A DNA stretch of 64,000 nt from positions 57,404-121,403 of the forward strand of contig RCAB01000167.1 of assembly GCA_003640385.1 (NCBI GenBank), in the 5' to 3' direction. A model generated the notes under the pieces. That model saw nothing but the letters and a program-made list of their open reading frames with translations. It was not told the origin of the DNA and searched no databases. Each line of letters opens with the position of its first letter. Within the stretch, counting starts at the first letter, position 1. Position numbers and translations under genes: made by a program. The DNA comes from Setaria digitata (Eukaryota > Nematoda > Chromadorea > Rhabditida > Setariidae). Of the stretch, positions 22,943-35,101 are shown piece by piece.

Positions 22943-24205
22943 ATGTTTGAAGCAAAATTGGGTAGTGCCTCAACATTGAAAAGAATCGTTGATGCTATTA
23001 AGGATCTTGTTACTGATGCACCATTTGACTGCAGCGAAACTGCTATGTGTTTGCAGGTTAGTGGTTATATTCATTTGTCTTACTAAGTAATACTCCCAGA
23101 TACTTGCATGTTGATAATGATGTTTAAATTTGGTTCACTGTATTTATTGTGCATAATCTGTAGGCGATGGATTCATCACATGTTGCTTTGGTATCACTAA
23201 AGATGGATGTTGCAATGTTCGAAAGTTATCGTTGTGATAGGACGATCAACCTTGGTCTGAGTTTAGCAGGTATGGCAAGAGCATTAAAATGTGCAAACAA
23301 CGAAGATACATGTTTGATTCGATATGAAGAAAATGACGATTCGGTGTTGTTTCTCTTCGAGGATACGAAAAGGGTATTTATTAAACGCATTAATTTTGTT
23401 GACGTGGTTTTGGTAATATCTTTGCAGTTACTTGCATCATTTTTAGGATAAAAGTCAAGAAGTAGTCGTTAAAATGATGGATATTGATAGCGAGCACCTT
23501 GGCATACCAGAGCAAGACTATTCTGCTGTCGTTTGTATGCCATCCGCTGAATTTCAGGTATTTTCATCTCGTGCTTTGCATGTGCATTGTATATGCATTA
23601 TTATTATCAAATTTTTTTTCTTCGTTACAGAAAACTTGTCGTGATTTGGCGATGTTCTCGGACTCCTTGATGATAACAGTAACTAAAGCAGGTATTGTAT
23701 TTACTGGTAAGGGCGATACTGGGTCATCAACAGTTACCTATGCTCCCTCAAAAAGCGCTGACGATGATGACCAACAGGTATCTCTCATTGACTTTTCAAC
23801 AACGCTTTTTATTTCGAGACATTACTGAATCATGTGAATGAAAATTACAACTTTTTTCAGTTGAGTGACAACACACCTTCTTCTGTGTCGCTTTGTAATG
23901 TATTCTTTTGCAGGCTGTCTCGGTGGATGTTAAAGAACCTGTTACAGTCAATTTCTCGATCAAATATATGAATCATTTCACGAAGGCTACTGGCCTTTCA
24001 GATCGAGTAATTTCCGCATTTCTTTTTAATATTTTTTCTGTTCTATTTTGATTGGATTTAACCCATTATTCAATTAACATTTCAGGTTCGTCTTTCCCTA
24101 TGCAATAGTGTCCCAGTAGTTGTGGAGTATGGACTTAGCGAAAATGGACACTTGCGCTTTTATCTTGCCCCTAAGATAGATGATGAGGATGCAGATATGA
24201 AATAA
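22943..24205 (+). CDS. PCNA: PCNA, DNA sliding clamp
   Basis: The trimeric clamp that tethers polymerases and repair enzymes to DNA in the nucleus. Exons 22943-23056, 23164-23373, 23447-23557, 23631-23777, 23914-24006 and 24086-24205 are all phase 0 and give 264 residues, the family's standard size. The N-terminus [20 protein letters not shown] matches [20 protein letters not shown]-like starts. [18 protein letters not shown] precedes [20 protein letters not shown]. The interdomain connecting loop region contains LGIPEQDYS. Domain 2 has [11 protein letters not shown], and the end carries LNNFTKAT-like [11 protein letters not shown] and the conserved [13 protein letters not shown] tail. No defects. 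A likely poly(A) signal AATAAA is at 24598-24603. Confidence 0.97.
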
Positions 24206-27200
24206 TCAGTTTGATTCTGTTAACGTCGATCTTTTAGCGATTTGAAAATTGTTATCCTGCGATACATCAGTGGTATTTCATTCTTTTCACTGTTGGTTCA
24301 TGCCACTCCCCGTCTTCATTTCCTATTTAAATTCATGTTGACATAATACTGACCTATCAGTGCTTATCTCATTTTATCTCATTTTTTATCCGCTTTGTGA
24401 AGTTGTAACATAAATATATAGACCATTGCAGTGCTGCATTTTGTTATCAGCATGTACTGTCCTGCGGATTATTGCTTTGATGTATTTCACTGAGCATTTC
24501 AGTTAGCATAAAGAGGTGAGTTCAGTCTCTGTAAACAGAAGAAGAATTTCTCAAATTAGGTTTTCTTTACTGTTATGTTTTGGAAAAAATATAGGGCAAT
24601 AAATATATTGCCATATATTTTTAATAAATATATGGGGTGATAATAAACCTGTGAGTGCTCTAGGGAAATGGAGGGAAACTGCTAGAAATGGAAAGAGCGA
24701 CGAGACTTAATTCATTGTGTTAGAGTTGCATTTAAAAGATTAGTAACAAATCAGCATTGGATTCTTTTCGAACATCTTTGTAACCTTCGTAAATGGAGTC
24801 TTTTACAATATCTTTGTAAACCAACACTTTCTTATCTGACCTACCTCGCATATGTGCTGATGATAACATTGCTCGTCTTCCTTTTAAGTAGTTATGGCCC
24901 TCGATACCAGATTGCATAGGATTACCAAATTTCGAATTATTCAGCTAGCATTTTGAAGACATTGGGGGTATCAGAGATTAATCTGTAATTACTTTTTGAC
25001 TAAATTGTAACAGTTTCCTGATGGCCATATCATTTTCTGTACAGCAGTATTCGAAAGGTCCCAGATCGTCAGAGTAGTTTATTCATTATAATTAAAAGAA
25101 CCGCACGAAACCGAAGAAGTTTGCAAGTCTCTCAGGTGGTCAGGTGCGAACCTTGTCGCGAAATTTTATTTTCTTAGTTACCAGTTTTCAAGATGTGGCC
25201 TGGAATTTGGAGATTTTAGTGCGTAAAATCTTATCTCGACAAAGCATTTGATATCAAGTACCAAGGAGCTACTGTTGACCTAGTTTGGAGCGAAGCCGAA
25301 CATTAAGGATGAATAATTATTTGAATTTCTGTGTTAAGGTTTTTTTTTTAAAACTTCATTGCATACATTATTTGAGTAAAAAAAAAAATTAAATGAAAGT
25401 AAGAATTTGAGAAAAGGAGTTAGTTGAGCCATAATAAATCTGTCGCTCAAATAAAGGTTTTGAGAAGTACTGTGTAACCATTTCTTTTTTTTTTTTAAGA
25501 TGATGGCATTCGAGATAATGTGGGATGTTTTTTTTTTTTTTTTTTTTTTCGAAAAATGGATAGCATTTTTGTAAATTGTAAAAAAATTTGCAAAGAAAAT
25601 AATAAATAAAGTAAAATCGAGAGGATTTCTGTGCAGTAGATGATGTTTCCATTCTTCCCAAAGAGTATTTCTGAGCGGCGGAAGTTTTGCTGAAGTGCAT
25701 TTTTGCTCATTTTGTAGTATATGATCCATGATGTTTGTAATTTTATAAATGATTTAAAAAAAAAAAAAAAAAAAAGAAAAACAGATGCGAACAAAAGGAT
25801 AATGTGGGAGTTCGTCTCTCGAAAGTTTTAACGACTATGGATTCCTGGTGAATTATTGTCAATTAAAATCATGAGTTTTGTGATTTTTCAAACAAATCGG
25901 ACGATTAACATGATTTGAACACCTTCAAAACTAATGAAATCTGACAAATCAAATTCTGTACATGAGTAATTAAGGAGAATAGTGCATACACGATAGCCTA
26001 TTGAAACGCCCATACTTAAGTTAGATTTCGAATGTTGTTTATAATTTCGCATTACTCAAATGCGGTTATATTCTTACTCAAAATGCATTATTAGATTTAA
26101 TTACTTCATTAATTTTATCCCCGGAATTTCTTTAATTCTCAATCCGTCCGCGTTTTCGACGTATTAATAACAGACACAATGCTTCAGTTGTTGCCCTTTA
26201 AACAATTTAACTTCTTTTTTTTTTTTTTTTTGTCAGAAAATCCAATTTTTTTTCACCGTATTCAATGAAACCGGTTGTTTGATCTAAATTTAAAAAGTTT
26301 CAAAATGTTTTCAACCCAATTTCACGCAGCGCTTCTTACTTTTTAATAATTTCATCTCATCCGCATCATCACCTCTTTTTTTGTAGCATCAATTTCTGAT
26401 ATGTTTTTCTCCATATCTTCCACATCTTTTTTTGCTTATTAGTATTTTTAGATGTTCCATTTATGAGCTTGAAAATGACTGATCTATTTGATGGAATATT
26501 TATAAAAGACTGAGGAATTAATTTTTTTTCAAAAAGAAAAAAGAATCTAGTTCTAAAAAATAATTTTAACATAGACATTTTATCTTCTTCTTTCTTTTAT
26601 CTTACATTCTTCTCTTTTATTTATTTTCTTTTTTTCTTTTATTAATTTAATCATTATGTAAAAAAAATCTTTCCCTGTACTTGACATATAAAAATTTTGT
26701 TGTACTAATTACCAAATTTCTTTCATCTGTAATATGCCAGCGATTTCTGTCATAAATAATTTTAATTTTAAAATGGATCAAAACTTGGTGAATCCAAAAT
26801 GCAAAAAGCTTTCATTGAGAAAGAAAGATTGGATAAAATTATTACCGAAGTGTTCTTTAAAGTGCAAAAATGAAAGATTGATAATTGTAATGATAATAAT
26901 GCAGTCAGTTATATGAATTTATCAGAGAAAAAATTTTAATCTGATCAAATTTCAATGCAATTTAATCTTTAGCTCTTATTCTCCCAACAAAACTATATAA
27001 CTTCCCCCATCATATCATATCATTTTTTTTTTATCATAATTAAAAACAATTTTTAAACTTTTAACTATTTCGAACTCAGCCAACTACCAAATGTACAAAA
27101 TACAACGAATTCATCCCCACTTATTTATTTAACATAACAATGAAAAAAATGATCTTAAAAAAAAAAAATTTTTTTTTCTTTTTTTCGGGTCATTTTTTCA

Positions 27201-27643
27201 CTTCAAATAACAGTGAAAGAGTTACCTGGGGAATTATTTCACCTAGTCTTTTTTTTTTTTTTTAAATTTATTTATTTTTTTAAAGATTCAGTTCAGCTAA
27301 GCAGCATTTATATTCAAGTGACATGTAATTTCCTTCCGTAAGAAGTGTTCGTTTTTTTTTTTTTTGTGTTTGTTCATTGATCATTAGGTATCTTGAAGTA
27401 ATTTTTTCATTTCTGTTTTATTTTATTCGAATGAATTACAAAATACTTGCTGATTTAATATTTTTCCTTCAGTAGCAACAATTATTATTAGGATTAATTG
27501 TTTAGTAGCGATAGTAATAGTAATTAATAGCTAATTAATAGTTAGTTAGTAATCAATGATAATAGCAGTAAATCGTAATAAAAAACAATAATACTGTTAA
27601 ATTGTAATAATAACAAGTAACAATGATAAATAATAATAATAAA

Positions 27644-27677
<34 letters not shown>

Positions 27678-28225
27678 CAATAACACTAATAATAATAATA
27701 ATGATAATAGATAACAATAGCAATAAGTAACAATAATAATAATGATAATAATAATGAAATTGAAAAAAGCAATCCACTTACGGCATTTAACACGGAATCG
27801 AAAATTGAATCATGCAATATCATTTTTAAATAAATCGAAATCCTGTAAGGTCTATAAATCCTTTAAATTTTAGAAACCCTGCTAAATTGGATCAGATTTT
27901 TTTACTCCTACTTTAACAAACTTGAAATTAACTGATTAATTCATTTCAGCAACATTTAATTAACGATTTGTTGCCTAATATAATTAGAGTTCTGGTGTTA
28001 ATTTTTGGTTTAAGAGACAATACAGTTTACTACTGACATGTAACTGAAACACAATATTGTTTTTAGAACTAGTTAAGAAAATGTTCGATTTTAAATTCTT
28101 TTAACTAAATCCATACTCAGTGGCATGCGATAACAATGAAAGTTACAGCGTTGGTTTAAAATAATACTACCAGAAGGGTCAAAGTTCGTGATATTATTTA
28201 ACAAACTGGAACAATAAAATTATTT
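24206..28225. other. Long intergenic region, no gene recognised
   Basis: Four kilobases with no supported exon. 24206 to about 24620 is probably PCNA 3' UTR. A minus-strand open frame at 24732-24917 has balanced composition but no family signal. 24960-25310 is less AT-rich without a recognisable product. 27580-27760 is TAA/AAT-rich simple sequence. The remainder is AT-rich with many A and T runs. Confidence 0.55.
27590..27760. repeat. AAT-rich imperfect trinucleotide repeat
   Basis: Imperfect AAT/AAC units, which in the opposite strand read as a spurious Ile/Leu/Tyr-rich open frame. Confidence 0.85.
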
Positions 28226-30349
28226 ATGGATCAAATTTCGAATTTTGGTCTTTTCAATCGAAAATATCTGACCGATGAACAGCTAGAAGGACTTGTTTGT
28301 TATAACGAAAGTTTCATTTTAGTTCTTTAATTAATAAATTTTTAAATGAATAAAAAACGATTAGAAAGATCGTAGTGTGGTGGCGAAGGAAATTTCTATA
28401 AAATGCGAATGAATTTACACTTTTAAAATGTACCCTTCAATTTCACTTAATATTTTCATACTTATTATCATTTTATAAATATTTTCGTTGAGATATTTTT
28501 ACAAGCAAATATCATTTTGCTATTTTCTTTTTTGTTTTTTTTTCTTTCCTAATTTATTTACGTTTTTTTTTTTTTTTTTTGTTTTTAGTACAGCTCAATT
28601 TCAAATGGGCCAATTTCTACATACATTAATAAACCATTCTGGAAATGGCTTATTCAGGTAAATGAAAATTTCTTTTTCTCGGTGTAATTAATTAAGGCAA
28701 CTAACTTGGTAAATACCACTCTTTAAAAAAAAAAAGAAAGAAAAAAAATGTAAGTGTAATTTCCTATTTCAGAAGTACCAATCTTTTGATCACATCAATT
28801 ATTACTTTCTTTTTCTTTCTCTTTTTTTTTTTTTTTTTTTTTTTAAATGCATAAAATTTTGTGAGCAGCATAAAAAACATTCAAAATTTTCAACAATACT
28901 AAGACATTACTTTTATTGAGAAATGAATTTAAACTTAATTTCTTTCTAATTTTTAGATTTTACTTAAGTTTCACATTTTTAAATGCTTAAATTTTGAGCA
29001 GCTAAAGCTAAAAGGTTGAATTTTTTTTTTTTTTTTTTTTTAGTATCATCCGAAATGGTTAGCACCAAACTTATTAACAATGTTGAGTTTTTTCCTTATT
29101 CTTGCGCCTTTTTTAATCATCTTATATTATGATTATGATCCAGCTAATGGTTTCCTTTCTGGTTCAAGTTTGTGAATTTTCCTTTTTTTTTTTTTTAATT
29201 TCTTTGAAATGATAAGTTATTTAATTGCATCTTTTATTCTTAATATAAAATATTTGCTTCTCTTTTCCTTTTACTTTACATAGCAAAAAATGTAATAATT
29301 TTTTTCTAAAAAAAAAAAAGATAAAAAATTTAATATTTAAAAGAAAATTTGAATTTTATATGTAATACCAAGTTGGGTTTGGATGATTTGCGCAATATTT
29401 TCATTTTGGAGTCATACTTACGATGCAATAGATGGCTTGCAAGCACGACGAACATCATCAACTAGCCCAGTTGGTGAACTCTGTAAGACTATCAGTATTT
29501 AAAATTTCATAGAATGAAAAAATTTACAAATCTAATTAGTAGCTAATTAGAAAAGTTAATTTATTGTCTATATTTTACTAAAGCTATTCATCAAATTTCT
29601 GAATACTTTTGCTATTTTTGTTTAATTATTGCAAATATAAGTGGCAATTTGTATCAAATAAAAAATTAACTATTAAAAAAAGAAAAAAAGAAACAAAAAA
29701 TAAATGAATGAATAATTTTGTTAATTGCAGTTGATCATTCTTTGGATTCATATAAAGTGCTTCCATTTGTTTTAACATTATTTGCGCCTTTTGCAAACAG
29801 TGAATCTCGGTGCATTCATTCTTATTCAATAATTCAAACAAATTCTTCATCTAATTTCTCTTTTTTTTTTTTTTTTTCATTTTTCATCTGAAATTTTTCA
29901 AAATTTCAATTTGAAATTTCTTCAATTTCAGATAGTTTCATCTTTTAATGCAACGCGATATTAGCTAAAATTTTTTTTTTTTTTAGCGTTACGCCTATAC
30001 GCTCATTGATAATATTATTTGAAATATTACTTTCTTATTCACTCGCATTTTGGGGTCAATATTTCACCAAAATTTTATACATCACATGGTCCTTTGAAAT
30101 GTGTTACGTAAGTGAATTCAACAACTCTACCAAAGTGAACATAAAGAATGATGAGAAGAAATGAATTCCTTTCTTTTAATAAATGATAATATGATCATAT
30201 TTATCAGACAAGAACTGATATGTTGCGGTTTGTATCAGCACAAGGGAAGATGTCGCTCACAGAAGTCGTGAATGAAATATTTCAGTCGGATTGAGTCATT
30301 AAAATTCGTTAAATTTCATTAAATAAGCATTTTTAAATGCAAAGCAAGC

Positions 30350-30403
<54 letters not shown>

Positions 30404-32594
30404 GGGAGATGAATTATTAAATAGGAAGAATTTTTTCAGATTACATTCATACTGCACATAATTGCATATTTTGATGGAGCCAATTTGGCTACAGCTTATG
30501 TGTTTGGCCAGTGGAAAGTGTGCAACTTGATTCAACTAATTTTTCACGGTAAAATTAATTTTCTAAATAGTTAAAGCGAAAAAAAAAAAATTTTTTTTCC
30601 GAAGCTGAAAAGGAAAAACGAAATTATCAGAAATATCAGAAATTTTTTTATACCAAATCAATCATCTAATCGATCAATTAATTAACAACCACTCAAGCTA
30701 TTAATCAAAGCTCAATTAATCAATAAATAGAAATTAATCAATGAATAAATTAATCAACCAACTAATCGATTAAAATTAATTAATAAATTTAAAAGAAAAA
30801 AATTGCTTGTTTACCACAAATAATTTAATTAAGCTAACTGATTATTTCAGTGTGCTGTATATTCAGTGTTCTGTGCTCGTTGCATCACATCTACCAATTT
30901 TATATCTCGAGACCAGCTACTGAAAGGGTTAAAATTTGAGTGAATTTTTCATGCAAGCTTAATTAAATTAATTTAAAAAAAAAAAAAAATTGAAAACATA
31001 ATGAAGTACAGATTAGCAAGGGCAGCAAATTGCAGCAAAATTTAATTTATTCCACAAAATCTCTAATTCCATTTGCTGAGCTATACATTACCGCAATATT
31101 ATGGGCAATATTTTCTCCCGGTAAAGTACTCCAACGTGATTTACTCGTCTTCCTGTTCATTATCTCAACAACTAATACAAATCTTATTGTAAGTTTTGTG
31201 CTTATTTGAAATCCTTTACAAAGAGAGCGATTAAAATTATCTTTTTTTCATCAGAAGTATGATAATGATACCTTATCAACAACATGATATATGCATCTTT
31301 TACTCGTTATCATATTCCTTACCCGTAAGGAAGATGCTATTATAACCTGTGGATGTCATTAAAATATTATTTTATTTTCATAATTAGTGAAGCAGGTGGA
31401 TCTTATCAATTATAAATATTGTTATAATTTAAGATTCTATGTTAATAAGTTGTTTATTTTATTAGTTATAAAATAAAAATAATACGACAGGTTATATAGT
31501 ATAAAGTTCAAAAATATTTCACAAAAATTAATATATGTTATATCAGACTAGCTTGACTAAATAGCTCTAAGTGAAAAAAAAAAAAAAAAAAAAATTGCTT
31601 CAATTTGGAAACTTTGATGTTCTCTTCTATCGATATCGCAGAGCAGTGTATTAAGAAAGCTAAATAAAGTACTGTAAAAGCAAAATACCGTAATAATACA
31701 ATAAAATAATCAATCATTATACAATATACATTACAGATGATCAGAACGTTTTATTTTCTGAAAATTTGCAAATCACTTAGTGTTGAATGCTACGTAAGCA
31801 ATTGCTTGCTTTCCTGGTCCTGTTTACTTCCTTATAATCTCAATTAAAATACTACTAATTAAGTTTCTAATCTCAGCTAAATTAATCCCGAGAAGAAGAG
31901 GAAAATAAAAAATTAATAGCAATGATAATTTCGTAAAATTTCAATAAAATTTTAGTGTCGATTGATAATATCACATATGAGTGGTACTCGTGCCGACGTA
32001 TGCAACATATTAACATTGTTATACAGTGCAGTTGCCTTATTATCAATATCAAATGTTCTATTACCTAATGAAGAGCTACTGTTAATGAGATTTTTAGCAA
32101 TTTTACTGTTTATTGCAAACACTCATTACTTTTATTGTGTTGTAAGTTCTTTCTTGTCTTAATAATTCCTTCTAATCATGAAACTAGTTAATTAAGCCCA
32201 AGACTCTGGCACAGTGCTACTGCTTAATTAGTTAAATTTTTGCACAAAATAAAGTTTCGCTTAGCTAGTAGTAGCAGCAGTAGCAGTAGTGATGAATTAT
32301 TAGCAAATAATAGCATATAATACTAGTAATAATAGGATATATTACCAGTAATATAATATTGATATTAATAGCATATAGTGCCAGTGATAAAGTACTGAAT
32401 AAATAATCAGATGATGATAAAAGCGCTTTTGATAAGATGCGTGAAATGTGCTTAATTGGACAATTTATATTGTAGATTATGAACGAATTGAATACATTTT
32501 AAGATATCATTTTCAGGTGCAACAAATGTGCTCAAAATTAAAAATCGAAGTTTTCTCGCTGAGCTACAAAAGTGATCCGAGGAAGCAAGGATAG
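28226..32594 (+). CDS. Choline/ethanolamine phosphotransferase
   Basis: Transfers phosphocholine or phosphoethanolamine from the CDP form to diacylglycerol, the last step of the Kennedy pathway, in ER/Golgi membranes. Twelve exons join in phase: 28226-28294, 28589-28657, 29044-29171, 29373-29482, 29731-29809, 29987-30107, 30208-30267, 30440-30548, 30851-30927, 31012-31188, 31956-32141, 32517-32594, giving 420 residues (human CEPT1 has 416). The CDP-alcohol phosphotransferase signature is complete: Asp106, Asp109, Gly110, Ala113, Arg114, Gly123, Asp127, Asp131 (DAIDGLQARRTSS then GELFDHSLD). YHPKWLAPNLLTML and LIISHMSGTRADV match conserved family stretches, and about eight hydrophobic segments are present. 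Several donors are GTTTGT, GTGAAT or GTGCAT, chosen because they keep frame. CEPT1 versus a single-substrate CPT or EPT cannot be decided. Confidence 0.92.
30352..30410. repeat. (GA)n microsatellite in phosphotransferase intron 7
   Basis: A nearly pure GA run with a few GGGA interruptions. It reads as serine/leucine repeats on the other strand, which is not coding. Confidence 0.95.
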
Positions 32595-33712
32595 TGATAA
32601 TAGATCGGTTTATCTTTTGCATGCTAATATAACTGGTATTTATCATGTTTATTGTCACATTTGTAGATTTAGAGAATTTAGAGCCATCTTTCGACTTTAT
32701 TTCATGAATTTTTTACTTTTTTTTTTTTGATAAGAAAAAACTTTGTCGAATTACAGTACTTCCAAAATGCAAATAATGATATTTATTTAGGAGATGTGAA
32801 AAAATTTATTTTTTTCTAAATTTGATCAATAAATAGATAATCTTAAATTTTTGTATGATCAGGATAAATATAAATAAATAAGTAAATTAATTAATTAATT
32901 AAATAAATGTATATATATATATATACATTTATTTAATATATACATTTATTTTTTTTTTATATATACATTTATTTCATTTATTATATATATATATATATCA
33001 GATAAATAAATATAACTATGATCCTAAATTAAACTATATTCAAATTATAGAAAATTACAATAAACAAATACATAGCAATAAAAAAAAGTTTGCAAAAAAA
33101 AAAACAATTACTAAGATATTTAATACGGTAAGTTAAGTATTAAAATGTAGAATAAGCAAAGTTGGCAAAAAAAAAAAGGAAAGAAAAGAAAAGAATGGCA
33201 TGAGAAAAACATTTAAATGTATAAGAAATTTAAATTTTCAAAATTTTTTTGAGGCAAATTAAAACAAACACTGCAATAAGTAATATTAGAAAATGTGCGC
33301 AGTAAATAGAAACCGTAACATGAAATGTTTGATAATTAAAGTAAAGTTAATAAAAATAGGAAAATAATAATAGTACTCCAGGCAATAAATTAATAATATA
33401 ATGGATTGAAATGAAAAAATTATGAATCAAAAAAAAAAAAGAAAAAACTTTGTTAAAATAAGAGAAACAAAGAATGAAAAAAAAAAAAAACAAAAAAGAA
33501 GAAAAAGATGTCCAAAAAATATATTCACAAATGAAAGTAAAAGTGGATGGAATAAAAATTGATAGAATTATAAAACTGAAAAAAAAGTTCCAATCATTGC
33601 ATTTCTTCCTTCTTTTCTTACTATTTTGCATTCATTGTAAGATAATTTTATTAAATACATATTTCATAAAAAATCAAGATAAATGTTTAACATTTTGCTT
33701 GAGTTTTCATCA

Positions 33713-33758
<46 letters not shown>

Positions 33759-33821
33759 AATCAATCAAAGAAATTTAAAAGAAAAAAAGAAAAAATTTTT
33801 GCCAAAAAATTATTATAAATT
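32595..33821. other. Convergent intergenic spacer, part 1
   Basis: 3' flank of the phosphotransferase gene. Holds TA-rich inverted repeats around 32898-33000, A-rich sequence and a CT microsatellite at about 33714-33755. No exon supported. Confidence 0.55.
32898..32937. repeat. 40-base perfect palindrome
   Basis: ATTAAATAAATG, a TA run and CATTTATTTAAT form a perfect inverted repeat with no spacer. Related half-sites (ATACATTTATTT) recur downstream to about 32975. Confidence 0.85.
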
Positions 33822-34112
33822 AAAAGATTTTCGTAGTAATAGGAAAAGCCGACAATTTGAAAGATCACAAAGTAATGTCCCTATTTGGACGCTTCAGTTA
33901 CTATAGGCCTAGTTATTTATCCGTTTGGTATAACCTTTTTGATATCTCTTGCTAGAAACATTCTGAATCGCTAGGCCACATTTTCACGGTCTGCATTCGT
34001 CCAGGGGATTAAGATCAAGCAAACTTTCGCTTTTCTACTCTACGAAAGGCTTCTAGCCTTAGGACACTTGCGCCACTTTTGGGGCAAGTCGTTAGATTGC
34101 CAAGCGGTTTAA
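33822..34112 (-). pseudogene. Decayed fragment of eukaryotic 28S rRNA domain V
   Basis: Read on the minus strand, the stretch follows the order of the nuclear large-subunit rRNA peptidyl-transferase region. AAGTGTCCTAAGG (near 34070) is followed by TTGCTTGATCTTAATC, GAATGCAGACCGTGAAAATG (33998-33979) and GTGGCCTAGCGATTC. A diverged equivalent of the GTTACCACAGGGATAACTGG segment follows, then TTGTCGGCTTTTCCTAT (near 33850). Eukaryotic 28S has GTGTCCTAAGG, GCTTGATCTTGATT, ACAGACCGTGAAAGCGTGG and GATGTCGGCTCTTCCTAT in the same order. The pattern is of nuclear type, not bacterial or mitochondrial. Many core positions are changed, so it cannot be a working rRNA. It is isolated, with no neighbouring rDNA seen, and is clearly less AT-rich than its surroundings. 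Confidence 0.85.
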
Positions 34113-35101
34113 CTTAGATTTAGAAATTTCGAAGTACAAAATGATGATTGGCATTTTCTAAGAAAAAAACAAAATTAACATTTTACAATAATATTTATAA
34201 TTTTAGGAATTCATTATCGAATTATAGTATTATTATTTATCGTAGAAATTGCAATAAAATTGGCATCAAAATTTCATCATCGATTATATATTTAGTGAAA
34301 TAATTATAATAAAAAAAAAAATTAACATATCATTATCAATTATTACTATATTATTATCACCTTCCGCACTACATATTATCGCTTATCCAATATGAAATTT
34401 AAATCAAAGAAACATTTCACTATTGGATAGTTACTATTTAGTGCTTAGTGAACAATGAACTTTGAGTATGTTTATTATTTTACTTCTGAATTAATTTAAT
34501 AAAACAGTTAGCTAGCTATAAAACGAAGTACAGATTTGCAAACTTTTTTTTAGAGTCTCTTTTCTCTCGTATTAACTATTGCGCTTAAAAATTAAGTCTT
34601 TTTTTCTTGATGTTAATGGAATTTTAAAAATTAGTTTTTTTTTTTTTTTTTTTTTTTTTTTTGAGACAGAGAATTAACTAATTGAATGACATAAATGATG
34701 AACCATCTCATTATTCTTTTTCCATGTTGATTCAATAAAATGGTAGTGTAAGTGATTTTTTTTTTATAAACTTTTTTTTTTTGTTTACCTTTAATTTTTA
34801 CAGCAATTTATTTATAAGTTTTCATTTTTCCGATACGTTAATTTTTGTAATAGAACCGATTTTTCATATTTAATATCAAATAAAGAATTCATCGGACTGG
34901 ACTGAATGATTGATATTACTGTATTCCTAAATTGCTGCTTAATTTCAAATTACATTTTCCATTTGTTTTATTCGTCATCAGTTTTAGATGAGCAGTCAGA
35001 GTGACAAGAAAGCGGAAATTTTTAAAATTTAATTTTTTTAAAGCAGATCATCCTAGTATTATCATTTCTACTATCATATCATTATCAATGATGTTGTCAT
35101 A
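34113..35101. other. Convergent intergenic spacer, part 2
   Basis: AT-rich with long T runs (for example 34630-34662). Lies downstream of the minus-strand IgGFc-like gene. No exon supported. Confidence 0.55.

Noticed and set aside
24732..24917. Minus-strand 61-codon open frame with balanced composition
   Set aside because: No acceptor/donor partner exons, no family resemblance, and it lies in the PCNA 3' flank. Not strong enough to annotate.
27553..27777. Ile/Tyr-rich minus-strand open frame
   Set aside because: Produced by an imperfect AAT repeat on the plus strand.
30299..30535. Minus-strand frame with a long Ser-Leu repeat
   Set aside because: It is the reverse of a GA microsatellite and lies antisense to exon 8 and intron 7 of the phosphotransferase gene.
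33347..33818. Overlapping Phe/Lys-rich frames on both strands
   Set aside because: Built from A and T runs and a CT microsatellite; both strands open over the same low-complexity sequence.
33822..34112. Bacterial (Wolbachia) 23S or mitochondrial rRNA as the source of the rRNA-like fragment
   Set aside because: The blocks GTGTCCTAAGG, CTTGATCTT and CAGACCGTGAAAATGTGG follow the eukaryotic nuclear 28S pattern; the bacterial sequence differs at these positions.
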